Shown piece by piece: positions 42,348 to 52,560 of a DNA stretch of 64,000 nucleotides (the stretch's first letter is position 1; every line of letters starts with the position of its first letter). The stretch comes from Bacillus sp. FSL K6-3431. GTDB taxonomy: Bacteria; Bacillota; Bacilli; Bacillales; Bacillaceae_C. Under the pieces are notes generated by a model that had not been told where the DNA came from, searched no databases, and saw only the letters and a list, made by a program, of their open reading frames with translations. The DNA is taken from positions 1,550,001 through 1,614,000 of the forward strand of contig NZ_JBBOCT010000001.1 in the NCBI RefSeq assembly GCF_038002605.1, in the 5' to 3' direction. Both the position numbers and the translations under genes were made by a program.

Positions 42348-43124
42348 TTACTCCAAAAATCTGTTGTTATTTAGTAAATCAGTTGACGAAATGTGAAGTG
42401 ATTTGGTGACCGTTAGCTTGTTATTATCAACAAATCCTTTCATTAACCTGTCACCTAATGCATACCCTAACATTTGCGGAATGCCCCTTCTTCCATAAAG
42501 AAGATCATCATGAAAGGGATCTTTTTTCTTCATTTCTAGATTTGGTCGATAATAACGTTCCCAATAATATTGCAATATTCGATCGGAATATTTTTTTTCC
42601 CAGCCCATAGTGTATTTATCACCACAATAAAGTAAAACTGTTTGTTCTGCTAACCCTTCAAATACGAGAGAGTCAAGTAGTGTATAGTCTTCATGATTTT
42701 GTTTCATACGAATCATTCTCGCTGCATGGTGATATTCATGGATAAAAAGTGACTCCCAATACTTTTCATCGTCAATTGGAGATACAAACAAAAAAATTTT
42801 TTTATCCATTGCAACACCCGCACGTCCTAATTGCTTGAAATATGAACTGTCTTCGTTTAACGGAAATATATAAATATCTACTTTGGGTCCTTTCCATTTC
42901 GTTCGATATAACTGATAATAAGAGTCCATTTTGCTCCAAACATTTTGCTCCTGTAATTTTTCATATGTTAACTGAGCTTTATCCACTGATTGGTACATAC
43001 CAAAACCTTTTAAGTAATTGTAAAAGTCTTCGCTATCCTCTACAGCTGGCATAGCGCTATGACACATTTTAGAAGGATTTGCAATATCCTTCTCTAGCCA
43101 TTCATTGGTAGCGATTACTGCCAT
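42348..43124 (-). CDS. yjaZ: YjaZ-type DUF2268 putative zinc protease
   Basis: A 258-residue protein with an HExxH zinc site (FIHEYHHAARMIRMKQ) and a downstream Glu in LVFEGLAEQTVL that fits the third ligand. Other conserved parts are KVDIYIFPLN and FVSPIDDEKYWESLFIHEY. This is the DUF2268 family (YjaZ, adjacent to fabF in B. subtilis). ATG 43124 is the start, with GGGGGTG 6 nt upstream; an earlier ATG (43142) is ahead of that site. The substrate is unknown. Confidence 0.84.
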   Translation of the reverse strand: MAVIATNEWLEKDIANPSKMCHSAMPAVEDSEDFYNYLKGFGMYQSVDKAQLTYEKLQEQNVWSKMDSYYQLYRTKWKGPKVDIYIFPLNEDSSYFKQLGRAGVAMDKKIFLFVSPIDDEKYWESLFIHEYHHAARMIRMKQNHEDYTLLDSLVFEGLAEQTVLLYCGDKYTMGWEKKYSDRILQYYWERYYRPNLEMKKKDPFHDDLLYGRRGIPQMLGYALGDRLMKGFVDNNKLTVTKSLHISSTDLLNNNRFLE

Positions 43125-43220
43125 TATTTCACCCCCTGCCATATATTATTATCTAGTAGGAAGAAGGTGCGGAAGTTTTTATTTTTTAAGAATCAAAAGT
43201 TATGATAAATAGGAATAGAA

Positions 43221-43255
43221 AAAACACGATCTAATTTTAATTAGACCGTGTTCGT
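43221..43255 (-). terminator. Terminator of fabH-fabF
   Basis: AACACGATCTAATT and AATTAGACCGTGTT form a 14-bp stem with one mismatch and a 2-nt apparent loop. It lies about 70 nt after the fabF stop; the repeat copy lies in between. Confidence 0.8.
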
Positions 43256-43259
43256 TAAT

Positions 43260-43324
43260 CTTTCTTTAGGGTTTTGATCCTCACTTGATTCCCCGATGTT
43301 TCAGCTTGCTGAAACGAGTTCACT
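43260..43324 (-). repeat. Dispersed repeat family 3, copy abutting fabF
   Basis: On the minus strand TGAACTCGTTTCAGCAAGCT, GAAACATCGGGGAATCAAG, TGAGGATCAAAACCCTAAAG, ending AAAGA. It starts at the fabF stop codon, between the gene and its terminator, and contains the palindrome TTTCAGCAAGCTGAAA. Confidence 0.6.
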
Positions 43325-44558
43325 ACTCATATTTTTTGAAAGCAATAGTAGCATTATGACCACCGAAACCAAGCGAGTTACTAAGCACCGCATTGACTTC
43401 CATTTTCCTCGCTTCATTTACTACATAATCTAAATCACAATCTGGATCAGGTGTTTCATAATTCATTGTTGGTGGTATGATCCCTTCTTTAATAGATAGG
43501 ACTGAAAAGATTGCTTCCACACCGCCAGCAGCTCCTAGAAGATGACCAGTCATAGATTTAGTCGAACTTACTGCAAGTTTATACGCATGACTACCGAATA
43601 CTTCTTTAATTGCCATTGTTTCATATTTATCATTATAAGGTGTGCTTGTACCATGAGCATTAATATAATCGATATCTTCAGGTGTAAGTCCACCATCTTC
43701 GATCGCAATTTTCATTGCACGTGCTCCACCTTCTCCGCCTGGTGCAGGTGCAGTAATATGATGGGCATCTCCCGTTGAGCCATAGCCAACTATTTCTGCA
43801 TAAATCTTCGCGCCACGCTGAACTGCATGTTCTAGCTCTTCTAATACGACAATACCAGCGCCTTCTCCGATAACGAAGCCATCACGATTTAAATCAAAAG
43901 GTCTGCTTGCCGTGTTAGGGTCAGGGTTAGTCGATAAAGCCGTATTAGCACAGAAGCCAGCTACTGCCATTTTTGTAATTGGTGCCTCAGCTCCACCAGC
44001 AATCATCGCTTCCGCATCACCACGCTGAATTACTTTGAATGCATCACCAATCGAGTTTGTACCTGTTGCACACGCTGTAACAGTACAAGAGTTAACTCCT
44101 TTGGCACCTAGATAAATTGAAACTTGGCCTGCAGCCATATCAGGTATCATCATTGGAACAAAGAATGGACTTACACGGCGATACCCACGTTTTTGAAAAG
44201 TTTCAAATTGATTTTCGAATGTCTCCATTCCACCGATTCCAGATCCAACCCAAACCCCAACTCTATTTGCATTGCTATCATCAATCTTCAGCTTTGCATC
44301 TTCTACTGCCATTAGTGCTGCCGCAATGGCATAATGCGTAAACCTATCCATTTTTCTCGCTTCTTTTTTTTCGACATATTTTTCGATATCGAAATCTTTT
44401 ATCTCAGCAGCAACTTTTGCGGAATATTGATCCGGATCCAATCTCGTCATTGGACCAATACCTGATTTTCCAGCTAATACATTTTCCCATGTTGTTTCCG
44501 CGTCATTGCCAAGTGGCGACACAGCACCTATCCCTGTTACTACTACTCTTTTTTTCAT
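43323..44558 (-). CDS. fabF: Beta-ketoacyl-ACP synthase II FabF
   Basis: A 411-residue condensing enzyme for chain elongation. The Cys-His-His triad is present: [27 protein letters not shown] and [14 protein letters not shown]. It elongates acyl-ACP with malonyl-ACP and adjusts membrane fluidity. GGAGATGGATAAT precedes the ATG. It lies 171 nt downstream of fabH, probably on the same FapR-controlled transcript. Confidence 0.96.
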   Translation of the reverse strand: MKKRVVVTGIGAVSPLGNDAETTWENVLAGKSGIGPMTRLDPDQYSAKVAAEIKDFDIEKYVEKKEARKMDRFTHYAIAAALMAVEDAKLKIDDSNANRVGVWVGSGIGGMETFENQFETFQKRGYRRVSPFFVPMMIPDMAAGQVSIYLGAKGVNSCTVTACATGTNSIGDAFKVIQRGDAEAMIAGGAEAPITKMAVAGFCANTALSTNPDPNTASRPFDLNRDGFVIGEGAGIVVLEELEHAVQRGAKIYAEIVGYGSTGDAHHITAPAPGGEGGARAMKIAIEDGGLTPEDIDYINAHGTSTPYNDKYETMAIKEVFGSHAYKLAVSSTKSMTGHLLGAAGGVEAIFSVLSIKEGIIPPTMNYETPDPDCDLDYVVNEARKMEVNAVLSNSLGFGGHNATIAFKKYE

Positions 44559-44729
44559 CTATTATCCATCTCCTTTATTTCACTCAAGAAGATTTAGGCC
44601 CACACAACATGAATCACATTGGAATTGCTACAGGACATGGCGATCCTTACGCCCATGTTCCTTCATCTATTCTTAACCAGTGTGTCTTCACCTAAGTTTA
44701 GAGCCCTTGTTCCTTCTATTTTTTACTTT

Positions 44730-45662
44730 TTATCGTCCCCATTTTAGAGCTACTGCACCCCAAGTAAGGCCGCCACCGAATCCAACCATAACTATTATGT
44801 CATCATCTTTAATTTTCCCAGATTCCAATTCATCATATAAAGCCATTGGTATGGAAGCTGACGATGTATTCCCATATTTATGGATCGTTTTCGCCATTTT
44901 CTCGTCTGGTAAGTCAAGTCGCTGTCTTGATGCTTCCATTATTCTAATATTCGCTTGGTGAGGTATTAAAAAGTCCACATCATCCTTAGTAAGGCCTGCT
45001 TTTTCTAATACATTAACAGAGGATTCACCCATTTGTCTAACAGCAAACTTAAATACTTCACGACCATTCATCTTAATATAGTCATCTTGGTAAAGATGCT
45101 TACCACCGGTACCATCTGCACCAAGTTCAAAAGAAAGTATGCCGCGCCCCTCAGATACAGCTCCTAACACAGCCGCTCCAGCGCCATCCCCAAACAATAC
45201 AGCTGTATTTCGATCGTTCCAATCAGTTATTGTTGATAATTTCTCAACACCAACAACTAATATATGCTTATTTGCGCCGCTTTCGATAAATTGTGATGCC
45301 GTAGCAAGTCCATACATAAACCCTGCGCATGCCGCACTAAGGTCCATAGCTGAAGCTTTTACACATCCTAATCGTTCTTGTAGCGTACAAGAAACGGTTG
45401 GAAATGACTGATCCGGAGTAACCGTTGCAACGAGAATCATATCTATATCCTCAGGAGTAATACCTGCATTGTCAATTGCAGCTTTTGCTGCCTCATATGC
45501 CATGTCTGATGTTTTCATATCATCTGCAGCAATTCTTCTCTCTTCTATACCAGTACGCGTTTTTATCCACTCATCAGAAGTATCTACCATTTTTTCTAAA
45601 TCTTTATTTGTTAACACCTTTTCCGGTGCAAATTTTCCGACGCCAATTATTCCAGCTTTCAT
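44730..45662 (-). CDS. fabH: Beta-ketoacyl-ACP synthase III FabH
   Basis: A 310-residue enzyme that starts fatty acid synthesis from acyl-CoA and malonyl-ACP. The active site is complete: Cys in [12 protein letters not shown], His in [11 protein letters not shown] and Asn in [11 protein letters not shown]. The start at 45662 ([17 protein letters not shown]) matches the family; an ATG at 45710 would add 16 unconserved residues. The ribosome site is weak (GCGGGG, 9 nt upstream). A FapR operator lies 51-69 nt upstream of this start. Confidence 0.95.
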   Translation of the reverse strand: MKAGIIGVGKFAPEKVLTNKDLEKMVDTSDEWIKTRTGIEERRIAADDMKTSDMAYEAAKAAIDNAGITPEDIDMILVATVTPDQSFPTVSCTLQERLGCVKASAMDLSAACAGFMYGLATASQFIESGANKHILVVGVEKLSTITDWNDRNTAVLFGDGAGAAVLGAVSEGRGILSFELGADGTGGKHLYQDDYIKMNGREVFKFAVRQMGESSVNVLEKAGLTKDDVDFLIPHQANIRIMEASRQRLDLPDEKMAKTIHKYGNTSSASIPMALYDELESGKIKDDDIIVMVGFGGGLTWGAVALKWGR

Positions 45663-45712
45663 TGAGCTGAACCCCGCTTCCTTATTCGAATTACTTCTCA
45701 TTATTATCATAT

Positions 45713-45731
45713 ATTAGGACTTGGTACTAAT
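45713..45731 (-). promoter_or_regulatory. FapR operator of fabH-fabF
   Basis: ATTAGGACTTGGTACTAAT on the plus strand fits the FapR palindrome with one mismatch. With the site before fabI this places both enzyme sets under the same malonyl-CoA-sensing repressor. Confidence 0.8.
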
Positions 45732-45778
45732 TATAACATCGAAATAATTTAATGTCACGAATATTTCTTGGTTAGATT

Positions 45779-46405
45779 CTAACCGTTTTTATGATCATTA
45801 TCCTGAAAAATCTTCATTTGCTCAAGGTGATTCATTACAACATCTGAGAAATCAGTTAAAAGATTAAAATCTATTTTTTGCATTTCCTTTTCCTCATTTT
45901 TATGCAGAAGATATGCTGCTTGTGGGTTAGAATTGATCATGTTAGGTAAGAAGTATTCCATTAATTTTTTATTACTACTCTGTCTCATGTTATCGAGTAT
46001 TGAATCCAATTTTTGATGAAATATAGACTGATCTATACCAGATGCTAAATCATGTAAAAAAAGGAATTGCGCCTGACTACTGTTATCCGCTTTGTAATAT
46101 AATTCGAGCATTTGCAACATTTGTTTATGTGCCGTATCATATTGGAAATTGCTATAATCTATTACTGGAACCATGTAATATTGAATTTTTTCAAGAAAAA
46201 CAGGCTGTTTATTAGATAACTTATGATTTAGAATTATCAACTCGACATGTGCATTTCTTCCTATCTGCATCCAGCGTTCTTCACATACATCAGTTTGCCA
46301 ATTTTCGTGATCAATTGCATAAACATAACATCCTACATCAAGTAATTTCACACATAACTCAAATCCATACTGTTGTCTTGCTCCAAATACAACAGCCGAC
46401 TTCAT
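45779..46405 (-). CDS. YjaU/YjaV-position protein, unassigned
   Basis: A 208-residue protein. The N-terminus MKSAVVFGARQQYGFELCVKLL reads as a Rossmann-like start (beta strand, loop, helix), but the GxxGxxG motif is incomplete (FGARQQYG). The remainder is mainly helical and charged, ending LTDFSDVVMNHLEQMKIF. Its place between fabH and yjzD corresponds to B. subtilis yjaU/yjaV. AGGTGGGATGTAGC precedes the ATG. Function unknown. Confidence 0.68.
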   Translation of the reverse strand: MKSAVVFGARQQYGFELCVKLLDVGCYVYAIDHENWQTDVCEERWMQIGRNAHVELIILNHKLSNKQPVFLEKIQYYMVPVIDYSNFQYDTAHKQMLQMLELYYKADNSSQAQFLFLHDLASGIDQSIFHQKLDSILDNMRQSSNKKLMEYFLPNMINSNPQAAYLLHKNEEKEMQKIDFNLLTDFSDVVMNHLEQMKIFQDNDHKNG

Positions 46406-46613
46406 TGCTACATCCCACCTTTATCTTTTTTATCTATTATTATCCTATGTGTAAAATTGGTACAATGAACTCTAAGTTTCCTATGTATTTCAGAACCAAG
46501 GTTTGCAAATATCCCTTTAAAATTTCTGTGAATTGTGATATGGTTAAAAAGTGTGGTTTTAAGTTACGTTCGATATACATATATATACTTTTTTGAAGCG
46601 AGGTGTATGTTAA

Positions 46614-46799
46614 ATGAAGTTTTTCTGGACATTTATATGGGGATTCATCCTCATCCATATGTTAGCCTATGTTGCCAATTCAATGCTTGGACTTCCTTAT
46701 GAATTTAAAACAGCTAGTATATTAGCAGTAGGTGCAGTCATTTTATTTTATTGTGTAGTTGCCGCTGGTAGTATAGAACAAGCTGAAAAGCAAGCATAA
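46614..46799 (+). CDS. yjzD: YjzD-type DUF2929 small membrane protein
   Basis: A 61-residue protein with two helices (FFWTFIWGFILIHMLAYVANSM and ASILAVGAVILFYCVVAAG, shortened here to their centres) and the short tail EQAEKQA. This is the DUF2929 pattern (YjzD), found near fabH in B. subtilis. GCGAGGTG lies upstream of the ATG. It shares a bidirectional terminator with clpB. Confidence 0.82.
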   Translation: MKFFWTFIWGFILIHMLAYVANSMLGLPYEFKTASILAVGAVILFYCVVAAGSIEQAEKQA

Positions 46800-46822
46800 A
46801 CTCGCCGATATCGGCGAGTTTA
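46798..46822. terminator. Bidirectional terminator between yjzD and clpB
   Basis: AAACTCGCCGAT and ATCGGCGAGTTT form a perfect 12-bp palindrome, beginning at the yjzD stop codon and ending just before the clpB stop. Confidence 0.85.
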
Positions 46823-46823
46823 T

Positions 46824-49430
46824 TTATTTTCTAATATTTATTTTTAATTCATTATTGACGACATCGACAATAACTTTATCATATGGATGTACATTTCCCG
46901 CGATAATTTCTTTAGCCAAGGCTGTTTCAATCTTACTCTGCAAGTATCGTTTTAATGGTCTTGCACCATACACGGGATCATATGCTGCATTTGCCACAAA
47001 TTTCAGCGCAGCTTCCGTCATTTCAAACTGTATATATTGAGTGCTTAGTCTCACCTGTAATTCCTCTGCCATTTTAGAAACGATTCCAGTAATATTAAAT
47101 AGGCTTAATGGCTTGAATAAAATAATATCGTCCACCCTATTCAAAAACTCGGGTCGAAAAGACTCACGTAGCTGCCCCATTACAAGATCTTTGGTGTGGT
47201 CATCAATTATATCTTCCTCTTGTTCGCGCTCTAATAAATAGGAAGAGCCGATGTTAGACGTCATAATGATCACTGTATTTTTAAAATCAATCCGTCTCCC
47301 TTGGGAATCAGTAATTCTTCCATCATCAAGAACTTGTAGCAAAATATTAAAAACTTCTGGATGTGCTTTTTCGATTTCATCCAGTAAAATAACTGCATAG
47401 GGTTTACGTCTTACCGCTTCTGTTAATTGGCCGCCTTCCTCGTATCCAACATAGCCTGGAGGAGCTCCGATTAATCGAGAAACTGCGTGCTTTTCCATAT
47501 ACTCTGACATATCAATTCGAATCATATGTTCTTCGCTATCAAAAAGTGTATCAGCTAGCGCCTTAGCCAATTCGGTTTTACCTACACCCGTTGGACCAAG
47601 GAATATGAAAGAACCAATCGGTCGATTAGGATCTTTAATGCCCGCTCTGGCACGCAGAACTGCATTACTCACAAGCTCAACTGCTTCATCTTGTCCAATT
47701 ACTCGCTTTTGTAATATGCTTTCAAGCCTTAATAGCTTTTCGCGTTCTCCTTCAACTAATTTCATAACTGGAATTCCTGTCCACCTTGATACAATGTCTG
47801 CAATCTCATCTTCCGTTACTTCTTCTTTCACCAAGCGGTTTTCATCGCTGTGTTTTGCAGCCAATTCCTCATCAAGCAATTGAAGTTCTTTTTCGACGGC
47901 TGGAATGCGTCCATGTCTTAGCTCTGCTGCTTTATTTAAATCATACTCACTTTCAGCATCTTCTAATTCTCTGCGGAGTGTATCCAAATGTTCACGTTTT
48001 TCTTGTATATGCATAATTTCATCTTTTTCTGCTTGCCATTTCGCTTTCATTTCATTCGATCTTTCTTTTATATCTGCTAAATCCTTTTGCAGTATTTCCA
48101 GCCGCTCTTTACTCGCATCATCTTCTTCTTTTTGCAATGCTGCTTCTTCTATTTCTAACTGCATAACTCGTCGTGTTACCTCATCAAGTTCACTTGGCAT
48201 CGAATCTATTTCAACCCGAATATTAGCACACGCTTCATCGATTAAATCGATCGCTTTATCGGGGAGGAACCGATCAGTAATATAACGGTCGGAGAGGGTT
48301 GCAGCAGCTACAATTGCTCGATCATGAATATTGACACCATGGTGGATTTCAAATCGTTCCTTTAATCCCCGCAAAATGGAAATCGTATCTTCAACGGTAG
48401 GTTCAGGGACGAGCACCTTTTGAAAACGGCGCTCCAACGCTGGGTCTTTTTCAATATTAAGCCTATATTCGTCTAGAGTCGTCGCACCGATACAATGTAA
48501 TTCACCTCTAGCAAGCATTGGTTTCAACATATTCCCCGCATCCATTGATCCTTCTGCTTTTCCAGCACCAACAATTGTGTGTATTTCATCAATAAATAAC
48601 AGAATTTTTCCTTCACTGTTTTTAACTTCCTGTAAAACGGCTTTTAATCGTTCTTCAAATTCTCCACGAAATTTTGCACCTGCAATGAGTGCGCCCATAT
48701 CTAAAGAATAAATGGTTTTATTCTTTAAGCCTTCAGGTACATCTTTTCTGACAATTCGCTGGGCTAACCCTTCCACAATTGCTGTTTTTCCAACGCCTGG
48801 CTCCCCTATTAGAACAGGATTATTTTTTGTTTTCCGCGATAATATTCGAACCACATTTCTAATTTCATTATCCCGGCCAATTACAGGATCAAGTTTTCCT
48901 GATTTCACTTCAGCTACTAGATCTCTACCATACTTTTTTAATGCTTCGTATGTTGCTTCTGGATTTTGTGACACGACGCGCTGCCCCCCTCTTATCTTTT
49001 CGATCTCTATCTTTAAAAGGGGTTTCGTTATCCCTTGTCGAGATAAAAATAAAGTTAACTCATTATTGCTTTGTTCCATCAAGGCTAAAGCAAAGTGCTC
49101 AACAGATAGATAGTCATCTTCAAATGATATTCTTTCTTTTTCAGCTCTATCTAATAAATGCTGTAAATCGGCATGTAAATATTGTCCGCCTTTTACACCA
49201 TCTCCTGTAACTTGCGGTTTCTTATCCATAAATCGATCAAGTTCTAGTTGAAGACCACTTCTCGCGATACCTAAATGTTCGTATAAATTGGTCAATAAGC
49301 TGTCATTTTTTTCTGTTAAAGCCTTCCAGAGATGAACGATATCAATTTCAGGATGATCCATCCGATCTGCTACTTGCTGTGCTTCTGCAAAGGCTTCTTG
49401 CATGGTTGAAGTCATTTTGCTCAAATCCAT
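46824..49430 (-). CDS. clpB: ATP-dependent disaggregase ClpB
   Basis: An 868-residue AAA+ chaperone that pulls proteins out of aggregates with DnaK. Both Walker A motifs are present ([13 protein letters not shown] near 200 and [14 protein letters not shown] near 600), both Walker B motifs ([22 protein letters not shown]), and the long coiled-coil M domain (about 400-525). No ClpP-binding loop is expected or seen. GGAGAATGAAACC precedes the ATG. No convincing CtsR or HrcA site was found upstream. Confidence 0.97.
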   Translation of the reverse strand: MDLSKMTSTMQEAFAEAQQVADRMDHPEIDIVHLWKALTEKNDSLLTNLYEHLGIARSGLQLELDRFMDKKPQVTGDGVKGGQYLHADLQHLLDRAEKERISFEDDYLSVEHFALALMEQSNNELTLFLSRQGITKPLLKIEIEKIRGGQRVVSQNPEATYEALKKYGRDLVAEVKSGKLDPVIGRDNEIRNVVRILSRKTKNNPVLIGEPGVGKTAIVEGLAQRIVRKDVPEGLKNKTIYSLDMGALIAGAKFRGEFEERLKAVLQEVKNSEGKILLFIDEIHTIVGAGKAEGSMDAGNMLKPMLARGELHCIGATTLDEYRLNIEKDPALERRFQKVLVPEPTVEDTISILRGLKERFEIHHGVNIHDRAIVAAATLSDRYITDRFLPDKAIDLIDEACANIRVEIDSMPSELDEVTRRVMQLEIEEAALQKEEDDASKERLEILQKDLADIKERSNEMKAKWQAEKDEIMHIQEKREHLDTLRRELEDAESEYDLNKAAELRHGRIPAVEKELQLLDEELAAKHSDENRLVKEEVTEDEIADIVSRWTGIPVMKLVEGEREKLLRLESILQKRVIGQDEAVELVSNAVLRARAGIKDPNRPIGSFIFLGPTGVGKTELAKALADTLFDSEEHMIRIDMSEYMEKHAVSRLIGAPPGYVGYEEGGQLTEAVRRKPYAVILLDEIEKAHPEVFNILLQVLDDGRITDSQGRRIDFKNTVIIMTSNIGSSYLLEREQEEDIIDDHTKDLVMGQLRESFRPEFLNRVDDIILFKPLSLFNITGIVSKMAEELQVRLSTQYIQFEMTEAALKFVANAAYDPVYGARPLKRYLQSKIETALAKEIIAGNVHPYDKVIVDVVNNELKINIRK

Positions 49431-49545
49431 GGTTTCATTCTCCTTTCATTATAAAATTAAGAAAAAGCGCAGGCAATTTACTATGTGACCTTTAATCTTT
49501 TTGGGTCTGGAATTAGATGATCACAAAGCCTCAAATTTCCAAAGA

Positions 49546-49580
49546 AAAAAGCGGAAGCATCCGTAAGGAGCATTCCGCTA
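49546..49580 (-). terminator. Terminator of the yitW-type gene
   Basis: On the minus strand AGCGGAATGCTCC and GGATGCTTCCGCT pair with small internal mismatches, followed by TTTTTTC. It lies about 50 nt after the stop. Confidence 0.75.
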
Positions 49581-49627
49581 TTACTTTCCCCGTAATCATC
49601 ATTGCTGAAACGGAATTTTACATATGT

Positions 49628-49936
49628 TCAAGTGATGCCTAAAGCAATTTTCGCATAACGAGACATGTTATTCTTAGACCACGCTGGACTCCAAACAATA
49701 TCCACTTCTGTTTCCTTTACTTCTGGGATATCAGAAAGCGCCGCTGTAACTTGATCAACAATAACCCCCGCTAGTGGGCACCCCATTGAAGTCAGTGTCA
49801 TCGTAACTGTTGCTATACCTTCTTCATTTAGATCGACATCATATACAAGCCCTAGATTTACTATATCAATACCAAGCTCAGGGTCAATTACTTGTTCCAG
49901 AGCACCAAGTAAGTTTTCTTTTAAAGCTTCATCCAT
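49628..49936 (-). CDS. yitW: DUF59 (MIP18/SufT-like) protein YitW
   Basis: A 102-residue DUF59 protein. It contains QVIDPELGIDIVNLGLVYDV, the Cys motif MTLTSMGCPLAGVI (in a TxxGCP context) and VDIVWSPAWSKNNMS. Relatives help Fe-S cluster assembly or delivery. The gene lies next to yitV, as in B. subtilis. AAGGAGTG precedes the ATG. The exact client is unknown. Confidence 0.9.
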   Translation of the reverse strand: MDEALKENLLGALEQVIDPELGIDIVNLGLVYDVDLNEEGIATVTMTLTSMGCPLAGVIVDQVTAALSDIPEVKETEVDIVWSPAWSKNNMSRYAKIALGIT

Positions 49937-50025
49937 TATTCAACACTCCTTTCTTAACTACTTCTATCATTATCATACCAAACGTACATAAATTTCACAC
50001 TGAAAAGACTTCTTTTTGGCTAATT

Positions 50026-50808
50026 TCATTTTGGTCCTTTCATCAGATGTTGATCAAACCACGAAACTGTTTTCAAAAGGGCTTCTCTACTTACCTTATG
50101 AGCTGCGTCCTGATCAACTATAAATTTTATATTCGCTGGATTTTCTTTGTATTGATTCTTAATATTTTCATAAAATTCATATGTAGGCTGGAACGGAACA
50201 ACTGGATCCTTTTTTCCATGCCAAAATAAAAGCGGTCTACCACCGACCAGATCTGGTTGTTTACTGATATCGTACGTTTGTAAAAGAGCAAACTTTTCTT
50301 CAAGTTGTTTATCTGTGAAAGGGATTTTGACTCCAGCTTCTTTAAGGTGTGTAATTTGCGATCGAGAAAATTGTTCATAATTAGGGCTTCCCATTAAGCT
50401 AACCGCTGCCTTAATCCACTTATACTGGCCTAAAGCGCCTAATGTGACAATCCCGCCCATCGAAGTTCCAACAACCCCGATCCGCTCTACATCAATAAAT
50501 CCTTTTATTGCATATTCTTTTTTAATCATATCCAATTCCGCAACCATTTGAATGACAATATCCCAAAAGTGATAAGTCATTTTTTCGACAGATACAGCAT
50601 TATTTCGTTCTCCATGAAAATTCGCTTCAGGTAGTATCACCCGAAAACCTTTTTCCGCAAGTAAATAGGCAAAATGTAGATTATGTTCTTTAGCGGATGT
50701 AAAACCGTGAACGAAAAAGACGAGCGGTAACATTTTATCGTAGTTTCCAGCTTTTACTACATGTAGAAGCGGAATGTCCTTAACACTGTCTTTATGTATT
50801 TCAATCAT
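50026..50808 (-). CDS. yitV: Alpha/beta hydrolase YitV
   Basis: A 260-residue serine hydrolase fold. The nucleophile elbow is GVVGTSMGGIVTL, the acidic residue lies near LLFWHGKKDPVVPFQ and the His in DQDAAHKVSREAL. FVHGFTSAKEHNL holds the oxyanion part. It is the prolyl-oligopeptidase-like YitV family, of unknown natural substrate. AAGGGGAG precedes the ATG. Confidence 0.88.
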   Translation of the reverse strand: MIEIHKDSVKDIPLLHVVKAGNYDKMLPLVFFVHGFTSAKEHNLHFAYLLAEKGFRVILPEANFHGERNNAVSVEKMTYHFWDIVIQMVAELDMIKKEYAIKGFIDVERIGVVGTSMGGIVTLGALGQYKWIKAAVSLMGSPNYEQFSRSQITHLKEAGVKIPFTDKQLEEKFALLQTYDISKQPDLVGGRPLLFWHGKKDPVVPFQPTYEFYENIKNQYKENPANIKFIVDQDAAHKVSREALLKTVSWFDQHLMKGPK

Positions 50809-50999
50809 GATGCACTCCCCTTTTCAAAAATCGATAGCCATTTCTATCATAAGTTTAGCATTAGCATACAGCTTTTTCCAAAGAAAGGCATTTATAATTG
50901 ATTGGCAATTCTTTCTCGTTGTATTCAATTAAAACCTGTAAACAATATATATAGAAAGCGGCAAGTGTTTTTCTAAATCCCAAAAAGGCGGTGTTTGGA

Positions 51000-51158
51000 T
51001 TGGGTAAACGAAGCAAATCTAAACGTTTCATCCACCAAGGCAAAAACTCTGTAGAACAGCATGCAGAACGTTTCCCATACCGTTCCACTTTAGCAGATGA
51101 AGAAGATAAAAAAATTGAAATTGCTAAAGAGTCGCCGCTTGGAGGTATTGAATTATGA
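51000..51158 (+). CDS. 52-residue basic/acidic small protein
   Basis: A TTG-started frame encodes MGKRSKSKRFIHQGKNSVEQ and then HAERFPYRSTLADEEDKKIE before ending ESPLGGIEL. AAGGCGGTG lies 7 nt upstream. It overlaps the next gene as ATGA, and the downstream ribosome site (GGAGG) lies within it, so both are probably one operon. I do not know a family name; coupling to a real gene and charge layout support coding. Confidence 0.62.
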   Translation: MGKRSKSKRFIHQGKNSVEQHAERFPYRSTLADEEDKKIEIAKESPLGGIEL

Positions 51159-51355
51159 GGGATAGACTCTTTGCGGAAGCAAGGCATTTTGTTGAAGAAG
51201 CGCAATTAAAAGCTTCTACGAATAGTGAGCCTCATGATCAAGCTAAAGCATTGGATATAGCAAAAAATGCTGTTTCATCATCTTTTGCCAATTCAACTTT
51301 TGCACAACAACGGCAGCTCCGAGAATTTCAAGATACACTTGATCGTCTTTCTTAA
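51155..51355 (+). CDS. DUF3813 family protein (YitR-like)
   Basis: A 66-residue, mainly helical protein (MRDRLFAEARHFVEEAQLKA to REFQDTLDRLS). It fits DUF3813, of which B. subtilis YitR is a member, and lies between yitV and yitT as expected. GGAGGTATTGAATT precedes the ATG. No membrane helix or signal is seen, and the function is unknown. Confidence 0.78.
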   Translation: MRDRLFAEARHFVEEAQLKASTNSEPHDQAKALDIAKNAVSSSFANSTFAQQRQLREFQDTLDRLS

Positions 51356-51381
51356 GAAATGCGGAGGCACCTTGATCATCT

Positions 51382-51430
51382 CCACGTCCTGTTGCGCTGG
51401 TGGCACTAGTACATCGTGTACGTCGGAGCT
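51382..51430. repeat. Single piece related to the 43-bp repeat
   Basis: CACGTCCTGTTGCGCTGGTG and GCACTAGTACATCGTGTACG resemble CGTCCTGTTGCAAC...GTTAGCACGTCCTGT in the tandem array at 37085-37257. The match is loose. Confidence 0.4.
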
Positions 51431-51442
51431 AGCATAGAAGAA

Positions 51443-51491
51443 ATGCGGAGGCCCGTATATGCCAATACTACTTTGGCAGCGTGCCTCCGCT
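51443..51491 (-). terminator. Extended hairpin after yitT
   Basis: GCGGAGGC and GCCTCCGC at the base enclose an inner TGCCAAAG...GCA pairing, giving a long hairpin directly before the yitT stop. The T-run is modest. Confidence 0.65.
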
Positions 51492-51494
51492 TTC

Positions 51495-52355
51495 CTATCC
51501 TTTCCGAAAAAAACCAACGACCCCCGTTGTCTGTACAATATTTGTAAACGCATCAGGATCTACTTCCTTAATGATATGCTCTATTTCGTATAATTCATAG
51601 CGAGTGATAACAATGATCATCATCTCTTTTGGTTCATTGGAAAAAGCACCTTTTGCTGGGACAACAGTAATCCCCCGTACCATCCTTGCGTGGATTGCTT
51701 CTTTTAACTCGGAGGTTTTTTTCGTAATGATCATTACCGTTAGCTTCTGGTGGCGGGTATGAATGGCATCAATGACGCGAGTGGTAGCATAGAGGGAAAC
51801 CAATGTATACAATGCTTTATCCCACCCATAAATAGCTCCTGCCATAAAAATAATGACAGCATTAATAATGAAAAAATATATTCCAACGGGTTTATCTTTC
51901 ATACGTGATAAGACCATTGCAATAATATCCAATCCACCTGTCGATGCTCCCATTTTTAACGTAATCCCTATTCCTACAGCAGAAATAACTCCACCAAAAA
52001 CGGCATATAACATAATATCGGCCGCTTGCGTTTGAATAGGAATTATTTCAAGAAAAAGTGTAATAAAAACAACTGAAATGAAACTATACAACGTAAATGA
52101 CCTACCCACTTTTAACCAACCTAAAATAACTACAGGAACATTTAATACTAGCAGTAGGATTCCCATTGAAATACTTGCGGACGTAAAATCACTTAATACA
52201 TTTGATATGAGCTGCGCTGCGCCAGTAAGCCCGCTCGCATAAACATTAGCGGGAATTAAAAAGTAATTAAGGGCAACTGCATTTAATAAAGCACCGAATA
52301 TTACAGCAGTTGTGATTTTTGTATGTTCCCATACTGTGAATTGTTTGTTTGACAT
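51495..52355 (-). CDS. yitT: YitT family membrane protein (DUF161/DUF2179)
   Basis: A 286-residue protein. Five or six helices (first: TAVIFGALLNAVALNYFLIPANV) carry the YitT signatures GLTGAAQLISNVL and MGASTGGLDIIAMVLSRM. The C-terminal DUF2179 domain (about 205-286) has MVRGITVVPAKGAFSNEPKE and IIKEVDPDAFTNIV. The role is unknown; a transporter is inferred from the fold. GGAGGAGTAAT precedes the ATG. Confidence 0.88.
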   Translation of the reverse strand: MSNKQFTVWEHTKITTAVIFGALLNAVALNYFLIPANVYASGLTGAAQLISNVLSDFTSASISMGILLLVLNVPVVILGWLKVGRSFTLYSFISVVFITLFLEIIPIQTQAADIMLYAVFGGVISAVGIGITLKMGASTGGLDIIAMVLSRMKDKPVGIYFFIINAVIIFMAGAIYGWDKALYTLVSLYATTRVIDAIHTRHQKLTVMIITKKTSELKEAIHARMVRGITVVPAKGAFSNEPKEMMIIVITRYELYEIEHIIKEVDPDAFTNIVQTTGVVGFFRKG

Positions 52356-52560
52356 ATTACTCCTCCATTCCGAGGTGAATTTATTTAACTTGCCAGCTGT
52401 CTTATATAAATTGGATAACTAAAATGGAAAACAATTAAACGCTCAAGATCCATTGTACTTTTCTGTTAAAGCCGTTACACTTATAGAAAGATACATTTTC
52501 TGGCTCGTTGCAGTGACCCCGAAAGAAACCTAAACTATCTTATCACGAAAGGTGACATTT

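Noticed and set aside
49431..49627. CtsR operator before clpB
   Set aside because: A GGTCA half-site is visible on the minus strand but no direct repeat of GGTCAAA, so the site is not supported.
50861..51205. 114-codon minus-strand frame
   Set aside because: It is antisense to the two coupled small plus-strand genes, which have ribosome sites and an ATGA overlap.
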